From positions 1 through 45,932 of the IMG/VR virus record IMGVR_UViG_3300038701_001348: DNA of 45,932 bases; one strand, given 5' to 3'. Positions 31,099 to 40,038 of this stretch are shown here, piece after piece. The stretch is from a virus. Each line of letters begins with the position of its first letter. Positions within the stretch are counted from its first letter, which is position 1. The translations under genes and the position numbers were made by a program. The notes beneath the pieces are model-generated. The model did not search any database. It was not told the origin of the DNA and was given only the letters and a program-made list of their open reading frames with translations.

Positions 31099-33279
31099 TT
31101 GATCTACTTTGACAGTGAAACTTGTGGCTTTACTGGGCCGATGGTTCTCCTGCAGTACGCGGAGAACGATGGCCCTATACAGCTGCATCACATCTGGCAT
31201 GAACCAATTCCTAAGACTCTACGCCTACTGGAATGGCTGTGTGCTGACGATGTCTGTGGCTTCAATCTCACGTTCGACTGGTTTCACACGGTAAAAATAT
31301 ACAACCTCTTGCGTGCATTGTATGATGGTGGATACAGGGATCTGCCTACCGTTAACGCCGTTGCCAGGGTTGACAGTCAAAATTATTCAAGGTATTGTCT
31401 CAAACCTCAGGCAGCCCTTGACATTATGCTCGTGGCTCGCCGTGACAAGTATCAGCACGCTATGCGTCGTAAGGATATTGTCATCCGAAGAGTGCCGGGA
31501 CCAGCGGCAGCCGCACTGCAGCATCATCTTAATAGCATTACCGAGCTTCCTGACATCTGCTTTGCCAAGGATCCTGAGGGTTGCCATTGGCGTATTCGGG
31601 ATAACTGCGACCTTGAGGATGACATCGTATATAAGGACGTATACCTAAGGTTTGCTCCCTCAACGGGATTGCATGCATTGTCGCAGGAGATTCTTGGTGA
31701 GGATAAAGCAGACTGGCCTATACCAAAGGATATCAGCCCGACGGAACTCATGTGGAAGCCTTACGGGGTGTACGGCACTCGTCCGTGGACCAGTGTTATC
31801 GAGCAACATATCGGAATGTGGTGGGCAAATGAAAAAGCAAAGTACTACGCTAGACGAGACGTTGACCTTACAAGACGTCTTCGATTGGAAGGTTTCGCTG
31901 ACGCCCATCCTGGGGATACTGACTCAGAGCTTGCCATCGCCGTCGGTGCTGCTCGGTGGCGAGGCTTTGAGATTGATAAAGAAAGGGTTTCCGGTCTCAT
32001 CCCAGGGTATAAAGAAGAGATGGAGACGGCACCCCATGCCCCCCATGCAGCCATGCGATGGCTTGAACGTGACATGGATGAGGCTGAAACCCTTGTCATT
32101 AAGGACACACAGAAGGCAACCCTCGAACGGTTAGCCGAGACAGGTAGCAATGAAGCTGTAAGGTCAAAGGCTCAGGCTATCATTGATGCTCGTAAAGCAC
32201 GCAACAGACACACTATGCTCAACCGTTTGCTTGAGGTGGAAAGACTTAACCCTGACTTTAAGATTATTGGAACAAAGTCTAACCGACAGGCGGGCGGTAG
32301 CGATGATGAAGCCAAGGGAGGATCCATCAACCCCCAGGGTATACCGCGTGATGCCGTTATCCGACAGTGCTTTCCCTTTGCTCGGGAGGACGAGCAATTG
32401 TGGGGTGGGGATGCTGTGTCTTGTCAGGTTACGATCATCGACGCTGTACTTCCGGATCCTCGTTTGCATGAAGAGTTAAAGTCAGGCAAGTCATTCCACG
32501 CTCTCATGGGTCAGATTTGGTACGATGTGGATTATGCGGAGATGGCTCAGGCTAAGGCTGATGCTGACGATGATCGGTATGACAGAGCCAAGCAAGCCGA
32601 CTTTGCTCTTGCCTTCGGTGCGATGGGCGGTAAGCTTGCCAAGGTTCTTGGTATGGAGGAAGAGAAGGGCGACGAACTTGTAGCTCGCGGTCATGCCATG
32701 TACCCTGATATGTTCCGACAGCGTGAAGAGATTGCTATGATGTTCTGCTCAATGCGACAGGACGGAGGACTCGGCACGAAGGTTGAGTGGCATGAACCCG
32801 CGGAGTATATTGATAGTCTGTTTGGGTTTAAGCGATACTTTACAATGGAAAATTACATTTGCAGGATGCTGTTTGACCTTGCAAATAAGCCCCCGAAAGC
32901 AATAACCGATGCAGTTAAGGGACTCAAATGTAAGCGTCGTGACCGAGAGCAAACAGTCGCAGGAGCCATGCAATCCTCGCTATATGCTGCGGCGTTTGGA
33001 CTGCAGGCTATTAATATGCGTGCAGCGTGCAATCATATCATCCAATCGCCAGAGGGTTATATCACCAAAGAGTTTCAACGAGCCCTTTGGGATGAACAGC
33101 CCTGCGGCGTTGCTGGTTGGCGTATCAGGACGTTCAATGTCCATGACGAGCTCATGTGCGTTACGGATGGTACCGTCGATACCACAGCCATTCGGGATAG
33201 AACAATCACTAAATTCAGGGAGAAAGTCCCCCTCCTACAGTGGGAGTGGGATAAACTTAATACATGGGGAGATAAATGA
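31099..33279 (+). CDS. DNA polymerase, family A, with 3'-5' exonuclease
   Basis: The TTG at 31099 has AAGGAGG five bases upstream. The 726 residues have an exonuclease domain with DSET (exo I), NLTFD (exo II) and YARRD (exo III), and a polymerase with a weakened motif A (GGDAVSCQVTIID; the usual Glu and Arg are Gln and Thr), motif B with the K-x3-F-x3-FG pattern in AKQADFALAFGAMG, and motif C VHDEL. All three catalytic Asp/Glu and the key Lys are present, so it should be active. The altered motif A may change nucleotide selection. It is the main replicative polymerase. Confidence 0.92.
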   Translation: MIYFDSETCGFTGPMVLLQYAENDGPIQLHHIWHEPIPKTLRLLEWLCADDVCGFNLTFDWFHTVKIYNLLRALYDGGYRDLPTVNAVARVDSQNYSRYCLKPQAALDIMLVARRDKYQHAMRRKDIVIRRVPGPAAAALQHHLNSITELPDICFAKDPEGCHWRIRDNCDLEDDIVYKDVYLRFAPSTGLHALSQEILGEDKADWPIPKDISPTELMWKPYGVYGTRPWTSVIEQHIGMWWANEKAKYYARRDVDLTRRLRLEGFADAHPGDTDSELAIAVGAARWRGFEIDKERVSGLIPGYKEEMETAPHAPHAAMRWLERDMDEAETLVIKDTQKATLERLAETGSNEAVRSKAQAIIDARKARNRHTMLNRLLEVERLNPDFKIIGTKSNRQAGGSDDEAKGGSINPQGIPRDAVIRQCFPFAREDEQLWGGDAVSCQVTIIDAVLPDPRLHEELKSGKSFHALMGQIWYDVDYAEMAQAKADADDDRYDRAKQADFALAFGAMGGKLAKVLGMEEEKGDELVARGHAMYPDMFRQREEIAMMFCSMRQDGGLGTKVEWHEPAEYIDSLFGFKRYFTMENYICRMLFDLANKPPKAITDAVKGLKCKRRDREQTVAGAMQSSLYAAAFGLQAINMRAACNHIIQSPEGYITKEFQRALWDEQPCGVAGWRIRTFNVHDELMCVTDGTVDTTAIRDRTITKFREKVPLLQWEWDKLNTWGDK

Positions 33280-33500
33280 AAAACATATATGGCAAAGAAA
33301 TAACACCAGACCCTAATGGGTTATACCTCAACCCCATGTCACTTGCTGCCTTGGGGGATGTTATCTCAGAATTGCAGAGGATTATGGATGAATATAGAGG
33401 GGTAGACACCCGCCTGAATCACTACTTTATCACCAGGATTTCATTGTTAAAATCAGAACTTGAGTCCCTTAAGGATATGTCAACAGAGGTGTGGCATTGA
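33276..33500 (+). CDS. Small protein between polymerase and ligase genes (74 aa)
   Basis: The ATG overlaps the polymerase stop (ATGA). The 74 residues have an N-terminal loop (GKEITPDPNGLYL), then a helical hairpin (MSLAALGDVISELQRIMDEY and ISLLKSELESLKDM). Unknown function. Its stop overlaps the ligase start (TTGA). Confidence 0.7.
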   Translation: MKNIYGKEITPDPNGLYLNPMSLAALGDVISELQRIMDEYRGVDTRLNHYFITRISLLKSELESLKDMSTEVWH

Positions 33501-34495
33501 AGTACCCAAGACGACAGGTTATGTTGTGTCCCTCGGGGGAGGAAGGTAGTCCTGATTTTAGGGATCTTACTTACCCCCGTTTAATGTCTGCCAAACTTGA
33601 CGGCGTCTATTGTCTGGTGTACGGGGATGAGATATTCTCTCGCCAGCTTAAACTCATTCCCAACCGACATCTTCGCACCCGTCTCGCTCCGCTGATTGAT
33701 TACGCAGAAGAGAATGATCTCATATTCATGGGTGAACTCTATGATCCCAGTAAACCCTTCACAGAGGATGCCGGCATTGTTCGTGCCGACTCCGCTGACA
33801 TTGGTGGTACAGGGTTCTATGCTTTCGACATGATGAAGCGGAGTGCGTTCGATGAGGGCAACGGCTGGTTACCCTTTGAAGTCAGATACAAGGCACTGCG
33901 TAGACATCTCGAACGACTGCAATTTCCATTCATTGAATTAATCCCACAAGTTGAGGTGTGCAATGCCGACGAAGCAAGACGACTCTATCAAGCCTATTTG
34001 GATCAGGGATTCGAGGGGGCGGTCACTCGTAGCGGAACTGCTTACTACAAGTTTGGACGCTGTAGAAGATCGGAACAAAATCTTGCGAGACATTGCGAAG
34101 TGTCCCGATCCGACGTACTTGTTACTGACGTTATCCGTGGAATCAAGAGGCGAGACTCAGTCAAGGTACCTACACTTCTGGATGGCAGACGCAGTCGTTC
34201 ATTCAAGCAGGATGACTATGAGCCTGATGAAATTGCTGGATCACTGCGGGTTCGATTTATGGACGGCGAAGAATTTGGCGTTGGTTTTGGGAAAGGATTT
34301 ACTCACGATAAACGTAGACATATCCTCAACAACGCGGAAAACTATATTGGCAAGATTGCCACAATCGCTTACAAAAAGGCTGGGGCTAAGGATGCCCCAA
34401 GACAACCCAAGCTCGTCTGCATAAGGTCTGATAAACATGAGCCAGACAGATCCCCCTTCATGGTCTCTACCGAACAGACAGACAGGACAATATAA
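33497..34495 (+). CDS. ATP-dependent DNA ligase
   Basis: I chose the TTG at 33497, eight bases after AGAGG; a GTG at 33491 is too close to that site. The 332 residues have the nucleotidyltransferase motifs of ATP-dependent ligases: motif I AKLDGV with the nucleotide-linked Lys (about residue 31), motif III FMGELY, motif IV FEGAVTR with the Glu and Arg, and a YYKF strand of motif V. The C-terminal OB-like part follows (RVRFMDGEEFGVGFGKGFT). It seals nicks in replication. The 3' end overlaps the next gene by 59 bases. Confidence 0.9.
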   Translation: MKYPRRQVMLCPSGEEGSPDFRDLTYPRLMSAKLDGVYCLVYGDEIFSRQLKLIPNRHLRTRLAPLIDYAEENDLIFMGELYDPSKPFTEDAGIVRADSADIGGTGFYAFDMMKRSAFDEGNGWLPFEVRYKALRRHLERLQFPFIELIPQVEVCNADEARRLYQAYLDQGFEGAVTRSGTAYYKFGRCRRSEQNLARHCEVSRSDVLVTDVIRGIKRRDSVKVPTLLDGRRSRSFKQDDYEPDEIAGSLRVRFMDGEEFGVGFGKGFTHDKRRHILNNAENYIGKIATIAYKKAGAKDAPRQPKLVCIRSDKHEPDRSPFMVSTEQTDRTI

Positions 34496-34913
34496 GGAGC
34501 CAACACGAACATCGAACGAGGGATTCTACTTCTGGATTGCTCAAAAAGAATCAGACAGCATCGTACGAAAACGATTGTTGTTTACGCTAGGGCGAATTGC
34601 TAGAGAAAAACCAGACGGGGATCCTCGACAGATACTGGATGAATTAGCAGAACACATTTATGCCTATGAAAGGTATGTTAACAATGTCAGAAAAGGTCCA
34701 GACCCAAGACAAAAGCAATACGAGCAGCAGCTCGACGAAGCAGAAGAAGCCATACTCAATCGGAAGGTCGATACCGTCCGAAGCCCCGAAGTACAAGAAC
34801 TCGCTGTCAGAGAAGCCCAAGAAGCACGACGCAGTCGTAGCGTTTCAGGATCTTCTTTCTCAACAATCAGCCTATCTGTTAAACGCGGGGGTTCCTCAAA
34901 AACAGATTCTTGA
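34437..34913 (+). CDS. Protein of unknown function with long 3' overlap
   Basis: The ATG at 34437 lies within the ligase end. Of 158 residues, about 120 look protein-like: a GFYFWIAQKESDSIVRKRLL segment, then DPRQILDELAEHIYAYERYV and a charged Gln-rich helix (QKQYEQQLDEAEEAI). The final 20 residues are Ser-rich and unlike a protein. It overlaps the next ORF by about 230 bp in the plus-one frame. Either two genes overlap or one protein is made by frameshift. Confidence 0.55.
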   Translation: MSQTDPPSWSLPNRQTGQYKEPTRTSNEGFYFWIAQKESDSIVRKRLLFTLGRIAREKPDGDPRQILDELAEHIYAYERYVNNVRKGPDPRQKQYEQQLDEAEEAILNRKVDTVRSPEVQELAVREAQEARRSRSVSGSSFSTISLSVKRGGSSKTDS

Positions 34914-35175
34914 GTACCAGTATGAACCCTGGCATTACCTCTCCATTGTGGAGGCGACGAGGTTCCTTGGCGAAAACATCACACCTCTTATCGCTAACGT
35001 AAAAGAGATTCTCAGGGTTCGAAGCCTCGATGCATGGCGTATGTTGCAAAGCATGTCACCCCACCATGAGGCCCTACGTTCTCTCAAGCGGGAGCAATCG
35101 GAAATCAAGCAAGCATGGAAGCGCCGCCCCCGGTTTAGGGAAGAAAAGGGTAGGGTAGAGGAGCGAGGATATTGA
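34684..35175 (+). CDS. Protein of unknown function, overlapping 5' neighbour
   Basis: The ATG at 34684 has AAAGG about ten bases upstream. The first 45 residues are Ser- and Lys-rich and disordered. From about 48 it is protein-like: VVAFQDLLSQQSAYLLNAG, then WHYLSIVEATRFLGENITPL, and a basic end (KRRPRFREEKGRVEER). It might be the C-terminal continuation of the ORF at 34437. It precedes the VRR-type nuclease. No family recognised. Confidence 0.6.
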   Translation: MSEKVQTQDKSNTSSSSTKQKKPYSIGRSIPSEAPKYKNSLSEKPKKHDAVVAFQDLLSQQSAYLLNAGVPQKQILEYQYEPWHYLSIVEATRFLGENITPLIANVKEILRVRSLDAWRMLQSMSPHHEALRSLKREQSEIKQAWKRRPRFREEKGRVEERGY

Positions 35176-35567
35176 AGTTCAAAGAACCAAGAAAGAAGTC
35201 CAGCAAACAGCCCGAAACCATGCTGTACAAGCAGGTTAGAGAGTGGCTTGAACACAGGGGATGGTTTGTCCTTAAGCTCCACGGCAGTGAATTTCAAGTT
35301 GGACTGCCCGACGTCTATGCCTTCCATGTTAAGTATGGCTGTGCTTGGATAGAGCTTAAGATGCCGAAACGTAAGAAGGATAGACACGGGGGCCTGCGTG
35401 CATCCCAGATTCGCATGATGAAGAGGATGCAGGTTGCGGGTGTACCCGTATGGGTAATTACATCAGTGGAGGAGCTCCAACTGTTGTACACAAGAAGGCC
35501 CAACTTTATGAGCTACCTCAATAACAGTAAGGTTGTTAGGCCGCTGCCTATTAAGAAAAAGACATGA
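35172..35567 (+). CDS. VRR-NUC-type endonuclease
   Basis: The TTG at 35172 overlaps the previous stop and has GAGGA upstream. The 131 residues match the small VRR/Holliday-junction nuclease fold: GLPDVYAF with the catalytic Asp, then WIELKMP with the Glu-x-Lys pair, then LRASQIRMMKRM and AGVPVWVI. This is a PD-(D/E)XK-type nuclease likely to act on branched DNA in recombination or packaging. Basic N- and C-termini fit DNA binding. Confidence 0.85.
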   Translation: MKFKEPRKKSSKQPETMLYKQVREWLEHRGWFVLKLHGSEFQVGLPDVYAFHVKYGCAWIELKMPKRKKDRHGGLRASQIRMMKRMQVAGVPVWVITSVEELQLLYTRRPNFMSYLNNSKVVRPLPIKKKT

Positions 35568-35770
35568 GTGCATCAATCAATGTTAAGCCCAGCGAGCGTG
35601 AGTTTTGGGAGCAAGCTAAAAAGTACGCAAAGCTTAAGGGATACCGTTCACGTTCACACCTTGTTCTAGAAACTCTTAAGGAAAAGATGGATGCCGACCC
35701 CCTACCAAGGTTCGAAGGTCCGATACTCAGGACAGATAGAAAGGATAATGAGGGAGGTCTTAGGAACTGA
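35564..35770 (+). CDS. Small ribbon-helix-helix-like protein (68 aa)
   Basis: The ATG overlaps the nuclease stop. The 68 residues begin with a strand (MSASINVKPSEREFWEQA), then helices KKYAKLKGYRSRSHLVLETL, the pattern of Arc-type ribbon-helix-helix regulators. It may be a small DNA-binding regulator. It overlaps the methyltransferase start by 80 bp. Confidence 0.6.
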   Translation: MSASINVKPSEREFWEQAKKYAKLKGYRSRSHLVLETLKEKMDADPLPRFEGPILRTDRKDNEGGLRN

Positions 35771-36497
35771 ATACTACAGGGTAAAGCTTACAGAGGCCTG
35801 CTGCGGTACCGCTGCTGTATCCCGATACTTGGGTAAGTCCTCACACCTTATTGATAACGGACCCTGGGGTAGGCTATGGACTATTGTTAAGAATCACAAG
35901 CCTGGGATAACTGAGCTCTGGCCTCTCATGTGTTCTGAAAACACCTACGAGCTTTGGGTTCGTCAAGCCATACACCGCCCTCCCCCAAGAGATCCTGCTG
36001 AATGGGCACTCACATTCCTGGCTTTACAGCGTGAAGCGTTCAACGGTAAGCCTGTTGAGTGCGGCGGCGAGTGGAGACACCCAGGACTTGGCCGTAGATT
36101 TAGCTATAACAAGTGGGTGAAGTCAGTACACGATGCATTACGCACAAAGATACGAGCAGTTAATCAGGCGGACATCAACACTGTAGAGATCCCCCCGCGT
36201 GAGCTTATTTATTGTGACCCCGATTATGAAGGAACCACAGGGTACGGAGGACGATCGGTAAACTTAGAAAGGTTTATCGCAAAGAATAGAAAATCATTCC
36301 TCTTTGTTTCGTATGACAAAGAGATTCCCGGCGATTGGACAGAAGTAAGGGTTATTACTCATGGCAGACGAACAGGATACACAAGATCAGCAAGAGAACT
36401 GCTTCACATCTGGCATCCCGACAAGGGTGGAACTTCCGCTGTATCGGGAAACAAAGTACCTGAGTCCCTCGTCGATCCTGGAGCATCGTCGGTGTGA
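35691..36497 (+). CDS. Dam-like (D12 class) DNA adenine methyltransferase with DPDY
   Basis: The ATG at 35691 follows AAGGAAAAGATGG. The 268 residues have TPYQGSKVRY (equivalent to the FxGxG-side K motif), LTEACCGTAAVSRYL for motif I, and IYCDPDYEG for motif IV, where the common DPPY is DPDY. The catalytic Asp and aromatic remain, but the second Pro is changed, so activity needs testing. It would methylate adenine in phage DNA, possibly against host restriction. It overlaps both neighbours (80 and 137 bp). Confidence 0.8.
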   Translation: MPTPYQGSKVRYSGQIERIMREVLGTEYYRVKLTEACCGTAAVSRYLGKSSHLIDNGPWGRLWTIVKNHKPGITELWPLMCSENTYELWVRQAIHRPPPRDPAEWALTFLALQREAFNGKPVECGGEWRHPGLGRRFSYNKWVKSVHDALRTKIRAVNQADINTVEIPPRELIYCDPDYEGTTGYGGRSVNLERFIAKNRKSFLFVSYDKEIPGDWTEVRVITHGRRTGYTRSARELLHIWHPDKGGTSAVSGNKVPESLVDPGASSV

Positions 36498-37353
36498 ATA
36501 TAAGTTCTACCTTAAAAGGTTGTCGGAACATGGATACCCTGAGTACGTTCAGTCAGTTCCCGCAGCGGTGGGATCAGCTTTTGATGCTTTTGTTAAGGCT
36601 GAACTTGCAACACATCTCGGCATGGCAGATGATCCTCGTTTGCAGCTTGATAGGTTGCTCGATGATAATGTTGACGCATCTGTTAAGAGCGTGGCTGTTC
36701 CGCGTGGTAGATCAATTTTTGATGAGTACGTCAGAGCTGGACGACTCGATAGATTGCTCAAGGGAGGAATTGCGGATATTGAACTTGATCGAACAGTCGA
36801 GCTTACCGTGGGCAACAGATCCATACCATTCAGAATGAAGGCGGATGCGTTCGAGCACTCTGGTACTCCCATCGACTGGAAGGTTCAGGGCTCGGTTAGT
36901 AAGAGCGGTGTAAGTCCGGCACAGGGTTATAACCACGGTGTTCGAGGGCTTACTCCGATGCAGCCTCATGCCAAGGCGGGATGGCCCCTGGAGAAACTGA
37001 ATCCGGATTGGGCTTTGCAGATGACGATTTACAATTGGGGGTATTCGGGTGTCACACCCTGGCGTCCCCTCCGTGCCGTCATTGAGAATCTTACCTGCCG
37101 CAGCGGTAAGATTACTTGCACCACCATTGACACCCACATTACCGTTGGGTATCAGCAGAATCTTTGGGACGAATGCTGCCAGATCTGGGATCAGGTTTGC
37201 GAGGGTATGTTTGCTCCCGCATCGCCACACCCAAAGCGATGCAATGCGTACGCTTCACTGTGTGAGTGCTCTCCTGTGTGCGAGGCATACAAGCGAGACC
37301 AAGCGGGTGAGATGAATGAAGAGGACATCATGAGGAAGCTTATTGGTGAATGA
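36361..37353 (+). CDS. RecB/PD-(D/E)XK family nuclease
   Basis: The ATG at 36361 has TAAGGG nine bases upstream and overlaps the methyltransferase. The 330 residues have the ...SPSSILEHRRCEYKFYLKRL start typical of RecB-like (PDDEXK_1) nucleases, the catalytic pattern MKADAF followed by PIDWKV (Asp ... Asp-x-Lys), and a C-terminal cluster with Cys (RCNAYASLCECSPVCEAY), as in iron-sulphur Cas4-type nucleases. It likely processes DNA ends in replication. The primase gene starts at its stop (ATGA). Confidence 0.85.
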   Translation: MADEQDTQDQQENCFTSGIPTRVELPLYRETKYLSPSSILEHRRCEYKFYLKRLSEHGYPEYVQSVPAAVGSAFDAFVKAELATHLGMADDPRLQLDRLLDDNVDASVKSVAVPRGRSIFDEYVRAGRLDRLLKGGIADIELDRTVELTVGNRSIPFRMKADAFEHSGTPIDWKVQGSVSKSGVSPAQGYNHGVRGLTPMQPHAKAGWPLEKLNPDWALQMTIYNWGYSGVTPWRPLRAVIENLTCRSGKITCTTIDTHITVGYQQNLWDECCQIWDQVCEGMFAPASPHPKRCNAYASLCECSPVCEAYKRDQAGEMNEEDIMRKLIGE

Positions 37354-39971
37354 AAACAAGAACCCAAGCAATCAAAGAATTTCTTAATACACAGGCTATT
37401 AAGATAGACTTGTACACCCCTCAGATGGAGGTACAGGTAAACGTTATTCCCTCAAACGAAAAGGAGCGAGATGGAAAACGTATTATTTATAGTGACGCTG
37501 ACCATTCTTGGTCTGCTTTCCGTATCCCTTATGCTAGTAGCGGCCTCGGTACAGAACCACATTACAAGGATAAGATCCAAGATTGGCCGATTGCAGCATA
37601 TGCGGAAGGAATTGGATGCACAGGATGGGATTGGTACAACCGAGTTAGTGTCTATGTTGGCTTTGATTTCGATTCAATTGTCAATCACCAAAAGGGTCTT
37701 AATGACGCTGAGCTTGATGAGCTTCGCTTGCGTGTGCGTGATATTCCTTATGTCACTCTAAGGCGAAGCAAGTCCGGTAAGGGATATCACCTCTACATCA
37801 AGTTTACTGAACCCGTACCCACAAAGAACCATACCGAACACGCAGCACTTGCGAAGGCTGTGCTCAGCAATCTTTCTGGTTTGTTGGATTTTGACTTCCA
37901 GGATAAGGTTGATGCCAGCGGAGGTGTGCTTTGGATATGGCACAGGGATGCAAGCAAAGAGAAGCACAGCTTTGAAATCATCAAGAAGGCAACAACGGAT
38001 CTTGATTCTGCCCCCAAGGGTTGGCAGGAATTTCTTACGGTAAGAAAGAAAAGATCCTATGGTCGAGGCTCGATGGATGAATTGATAAGCAGAACACGCA
38101 AAGAGAAGCTAGACGATGAGCACCGAGGGCTTCTTAATTATCTTGCAAAGAAGGAGACAGGATCCTGGTGGCACGCTGAGAACCATATGCTTATCACCCA
38201 TACATCGGTCCTCAAGCGTGCTCACGAAGACCTTGATCTTCGCGGTGTCTTTGATACCATCTCAACGGGAAAGGATCCCCACGACCACAACTGTTTTTGC
38301 TTTCCCGATAGGCAAGGTGCCTGGAGGGTGTACCGCTACACAACGGGTACAGAAGAACATAGCTACTGGTCACAATCAGCGGGAGGCTGGACAAGTATAA
38401 CCTTTAACCGACACCCCGATCTTAGCACTGTTTCCAAGATGTTTAAGGCAAAGCGTACGGCTAAAGGTAGCTTTATCTTTGATACGTCAAAGGTGGCGTT
38501 TAGGGCCCTCCGCATTCTTGGTATTGACTACGAGGTTCAACCCACGTTTGCGGATCGTGAGACCACGGTTTACGCTGGAAAATCAGAAAGTGAGATCATC
38601 CTCAGTTTTGAGTATCGTGAGAATGACTCGCAACCCAAGGGCGACTGGTACATGACAGGAAAGCCCCGACGGTGGGAAATCCTGCTAACAGCTGATGTTG
38701 AGGTTAAGGAGATTGAACCCCCGGATGAGATTGTAAGACATGTCAATATCCCCGGAGGTGACTCCAAGTGGTTCATACACTCAAGAGGTCGTTGGGTTGA
38801 GAAGAACAAGGGTGATGTTAAGTCTGCCATGCTCGCCCTTGAATACTCAAACCCAATGATTGAAAAGCTTATCGGAACCGCTGTCCTTGAGGGTTGGGAT
38901 GAGGTTGTAAACCCCTTCGATAGTGAGTATCCTGGAGACAGACAATGGAATCGTAACGCTCCGCAGCTTGTTGCTGACCCCGTCCCCGGCAAGCATCCCA
39001 CATGGGATATTGTACTTGAGCATATAGGGTCCACGGTAAACCCTCTTACCAATGAATGGTGCAGGGTTAACGGAGTAAACACCGGCAGCCAGTATCTTCT
39101 CCTTTGGATTGCCTCACTCCTTCGCCACCCCGCTGAGCCTCTACCTTACCTGTTCTTGTTTTCAAGAGATCAGAATACGGGTAAGAGCTTGTTTCATGAG
39201 GCAATACAGTTGCTCTTCAAGGACGGGCTTGGGTACACAAGAGCGGATCATGCACTTACCAATACCAGTGGTTTTAATGGAGAGCTTCATCGTGCTGTGC
39301 TTTGTGTTGTTGAGGAGGTGAATGTTGCCAAGAGTAAGTATGCTAGTGAGCGAATCAAGGATTGGGTGACGGGTAGGCAGATATACATTAGACCGCTACA
39401 CCAAAACGGTTTTAACGCCCGCAACACTACGCACTGGATTCAAGTGGCTAACGATGAGAACTTCTGCCCCGTGTTTCCTGGAGATACCAGAATCACTGCA
39501 ATCCATGTCAGCACCATTGAGAATGAGATCCCCAAACCTGATTTGATTGCGAGGCTTAAGGCTGAGGGTCCTTACTTTCTGCATACTCTTTTTAGTGTGG
39601 AAATCCCGGCATCCAATGGACGCCTTAGGATACCCTACATTGACAGCGAGCTTAAGGAAAGCATTCAGGATAAGAACCGTAATAGCCTCACGGATTTTAT
39701 CGACGACAGATGCTCTTACGCTCCCGGCTGGGTAACAAGCTTCGATATGCTGCAAACACAATTTCAAGGATGGCTTGTTGATGAGGGTGAGAAAGCACGC
39801 TGGTCGTTGGACAGAACTCGTAACGACTTTCCTGTGGGCAGATATGTTACTGGTCAATATGGTCGTCGATATTCAATTGGAAATCTTTACATCAATGATG
39901 AGGTTTCTAAGCAGGTAGCAGAAAGAATACTGATTAAGGACGGAAGACGTATCATCGAACAGCCAAGTTAA
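37350..39971 (+). CDS. Primase-helicase (AEP-like primase and D5/SF3 ATPase)
   Basis: The ATG overlaps the upstream stop. The 873 residues join an archaeo-eukaryotic-type primase core with GFDFDS (106-108 are the acidic DFD) and SGKGYHLYIKF near 142, to a D5-like helicase with Walker A at NTGKS (near 609-613) and VLCVVEEVN as Walker B. It has a C-terminal winged-helix-like tail. Such fused proteins unwind DNA and make primers at the origin. It is the last early gene. Confidence 0.85.
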   Translation: MKTRTQAIKEFLNTQAIKIDLYTPQMEVQVNVIPSNEKERDGKRIIYSDADHSWSAFRIPYASSGLGTEPHYKDKIQDWPIAAYAEGIGCTGWDWYNRVSVYVGFDFDSIVNHQKGLNDAELDELRLRVRDIPYVTLRRSKSGKGYHLYIKFTEPVPTKNHTEHAALAKAVLSNLSGLLDFDFQDKVDASGGVLWIWHRDASKEKHSFEIIKKATTDLDSAPKGWQEFLTVRKKRSYGRGSMDELISRTRKEKLDDEHRGLLNYLAKKETGSWWHAENHMLITHTSVLKRAHEDLDLRGVFDTISTGKDPHDHNCFCFPDRQGAWRVYRYTTGTEEHSYWSQSAGGWTSITFNRHPDLSTVSKMFKAKRTAKGSFIFDTSKVAFRALRILGIDYEVQPTFADRETTVYAGKSESEIILSFEYRENDSQPKGDWYMTGKPRRWEILLTADVEVKEIEPPDEIVRHVNIPGGDSKWFIHSRGRWVEKNKGDVKSAMLALEYSNPMIEKLIGTAVLEGWDEVVNPFDSEYPGDRQWNRNAPQLVADPVPGKHPTWDIVLEHIGSTVNPLTNEWCRVNGVNTGSQYLLLWIASLLRHPAEPLPYLFLFSRDQNTGKSLFHEAIQLLFKDGLGYTRADHALTNTSGFNGELHRAVLCVVEEVNVAKSKYASERIKDWVTGRQIYIRPLHQNGFNARNTTHWIQVANDENFCPVFPGDTRITAIHVSTIENEIPKPDLIARLKAEGPYFLHTLFSVEIPASNGRLRIPYIDSELKESIQDKNRNSLTDFIDDRCSYAPGWVTSFDMLQTQFQGWLVDEGEKARWSLDRTRNDFPVGRYVTGQYGRRYSIGNLYINDEVSKQVAERILIKDGRRIIEQPS
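37471..37761 (+). CDS. Possible nested membrane ORF inside the primase gene
   Basis: In another frame an ATG at 37471 has an AAAGGAG site five bases upstream and opens 96 residues with a clear membrane helix (VLFIVTLTILGLLSVSLMLV, about 4-23) and a second hydrophobic end. It lies within the primase N-terminus. The good ribosome site is notable, but overlapping frames of soluble genes often look hydrophobic by chance. Reported as weak. Confidence 0.25.
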   Translation: MENVLFIVTLTILGLLSVSLMLVAASVQNHITRIRSKIGRLQHMRKELDAQDGIGTTELVSMLALISIQLSITKRVLMTLSLMSFACVCVIFLMSL

Positions 39972-39974
39972 AAA

Positions 39975-40014
39975 GGTCTACTACACCGAGGTTAATAGCC
40001 CGGTGCAATAGACC
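39975..40014 (+). terminator. Hairpin just after the primase gene
   Basis: GGTCTA and TAGACC pair, with an inner CACCG/CGGTG stem (39984-39988 and 40001-40005). It starts four bases after the stop. Part of the transcription end of the plus-strand block. Confidence 0.6.
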
Positions 40015-40038
40015 AATCATTCATCCTTATGGAACCTG

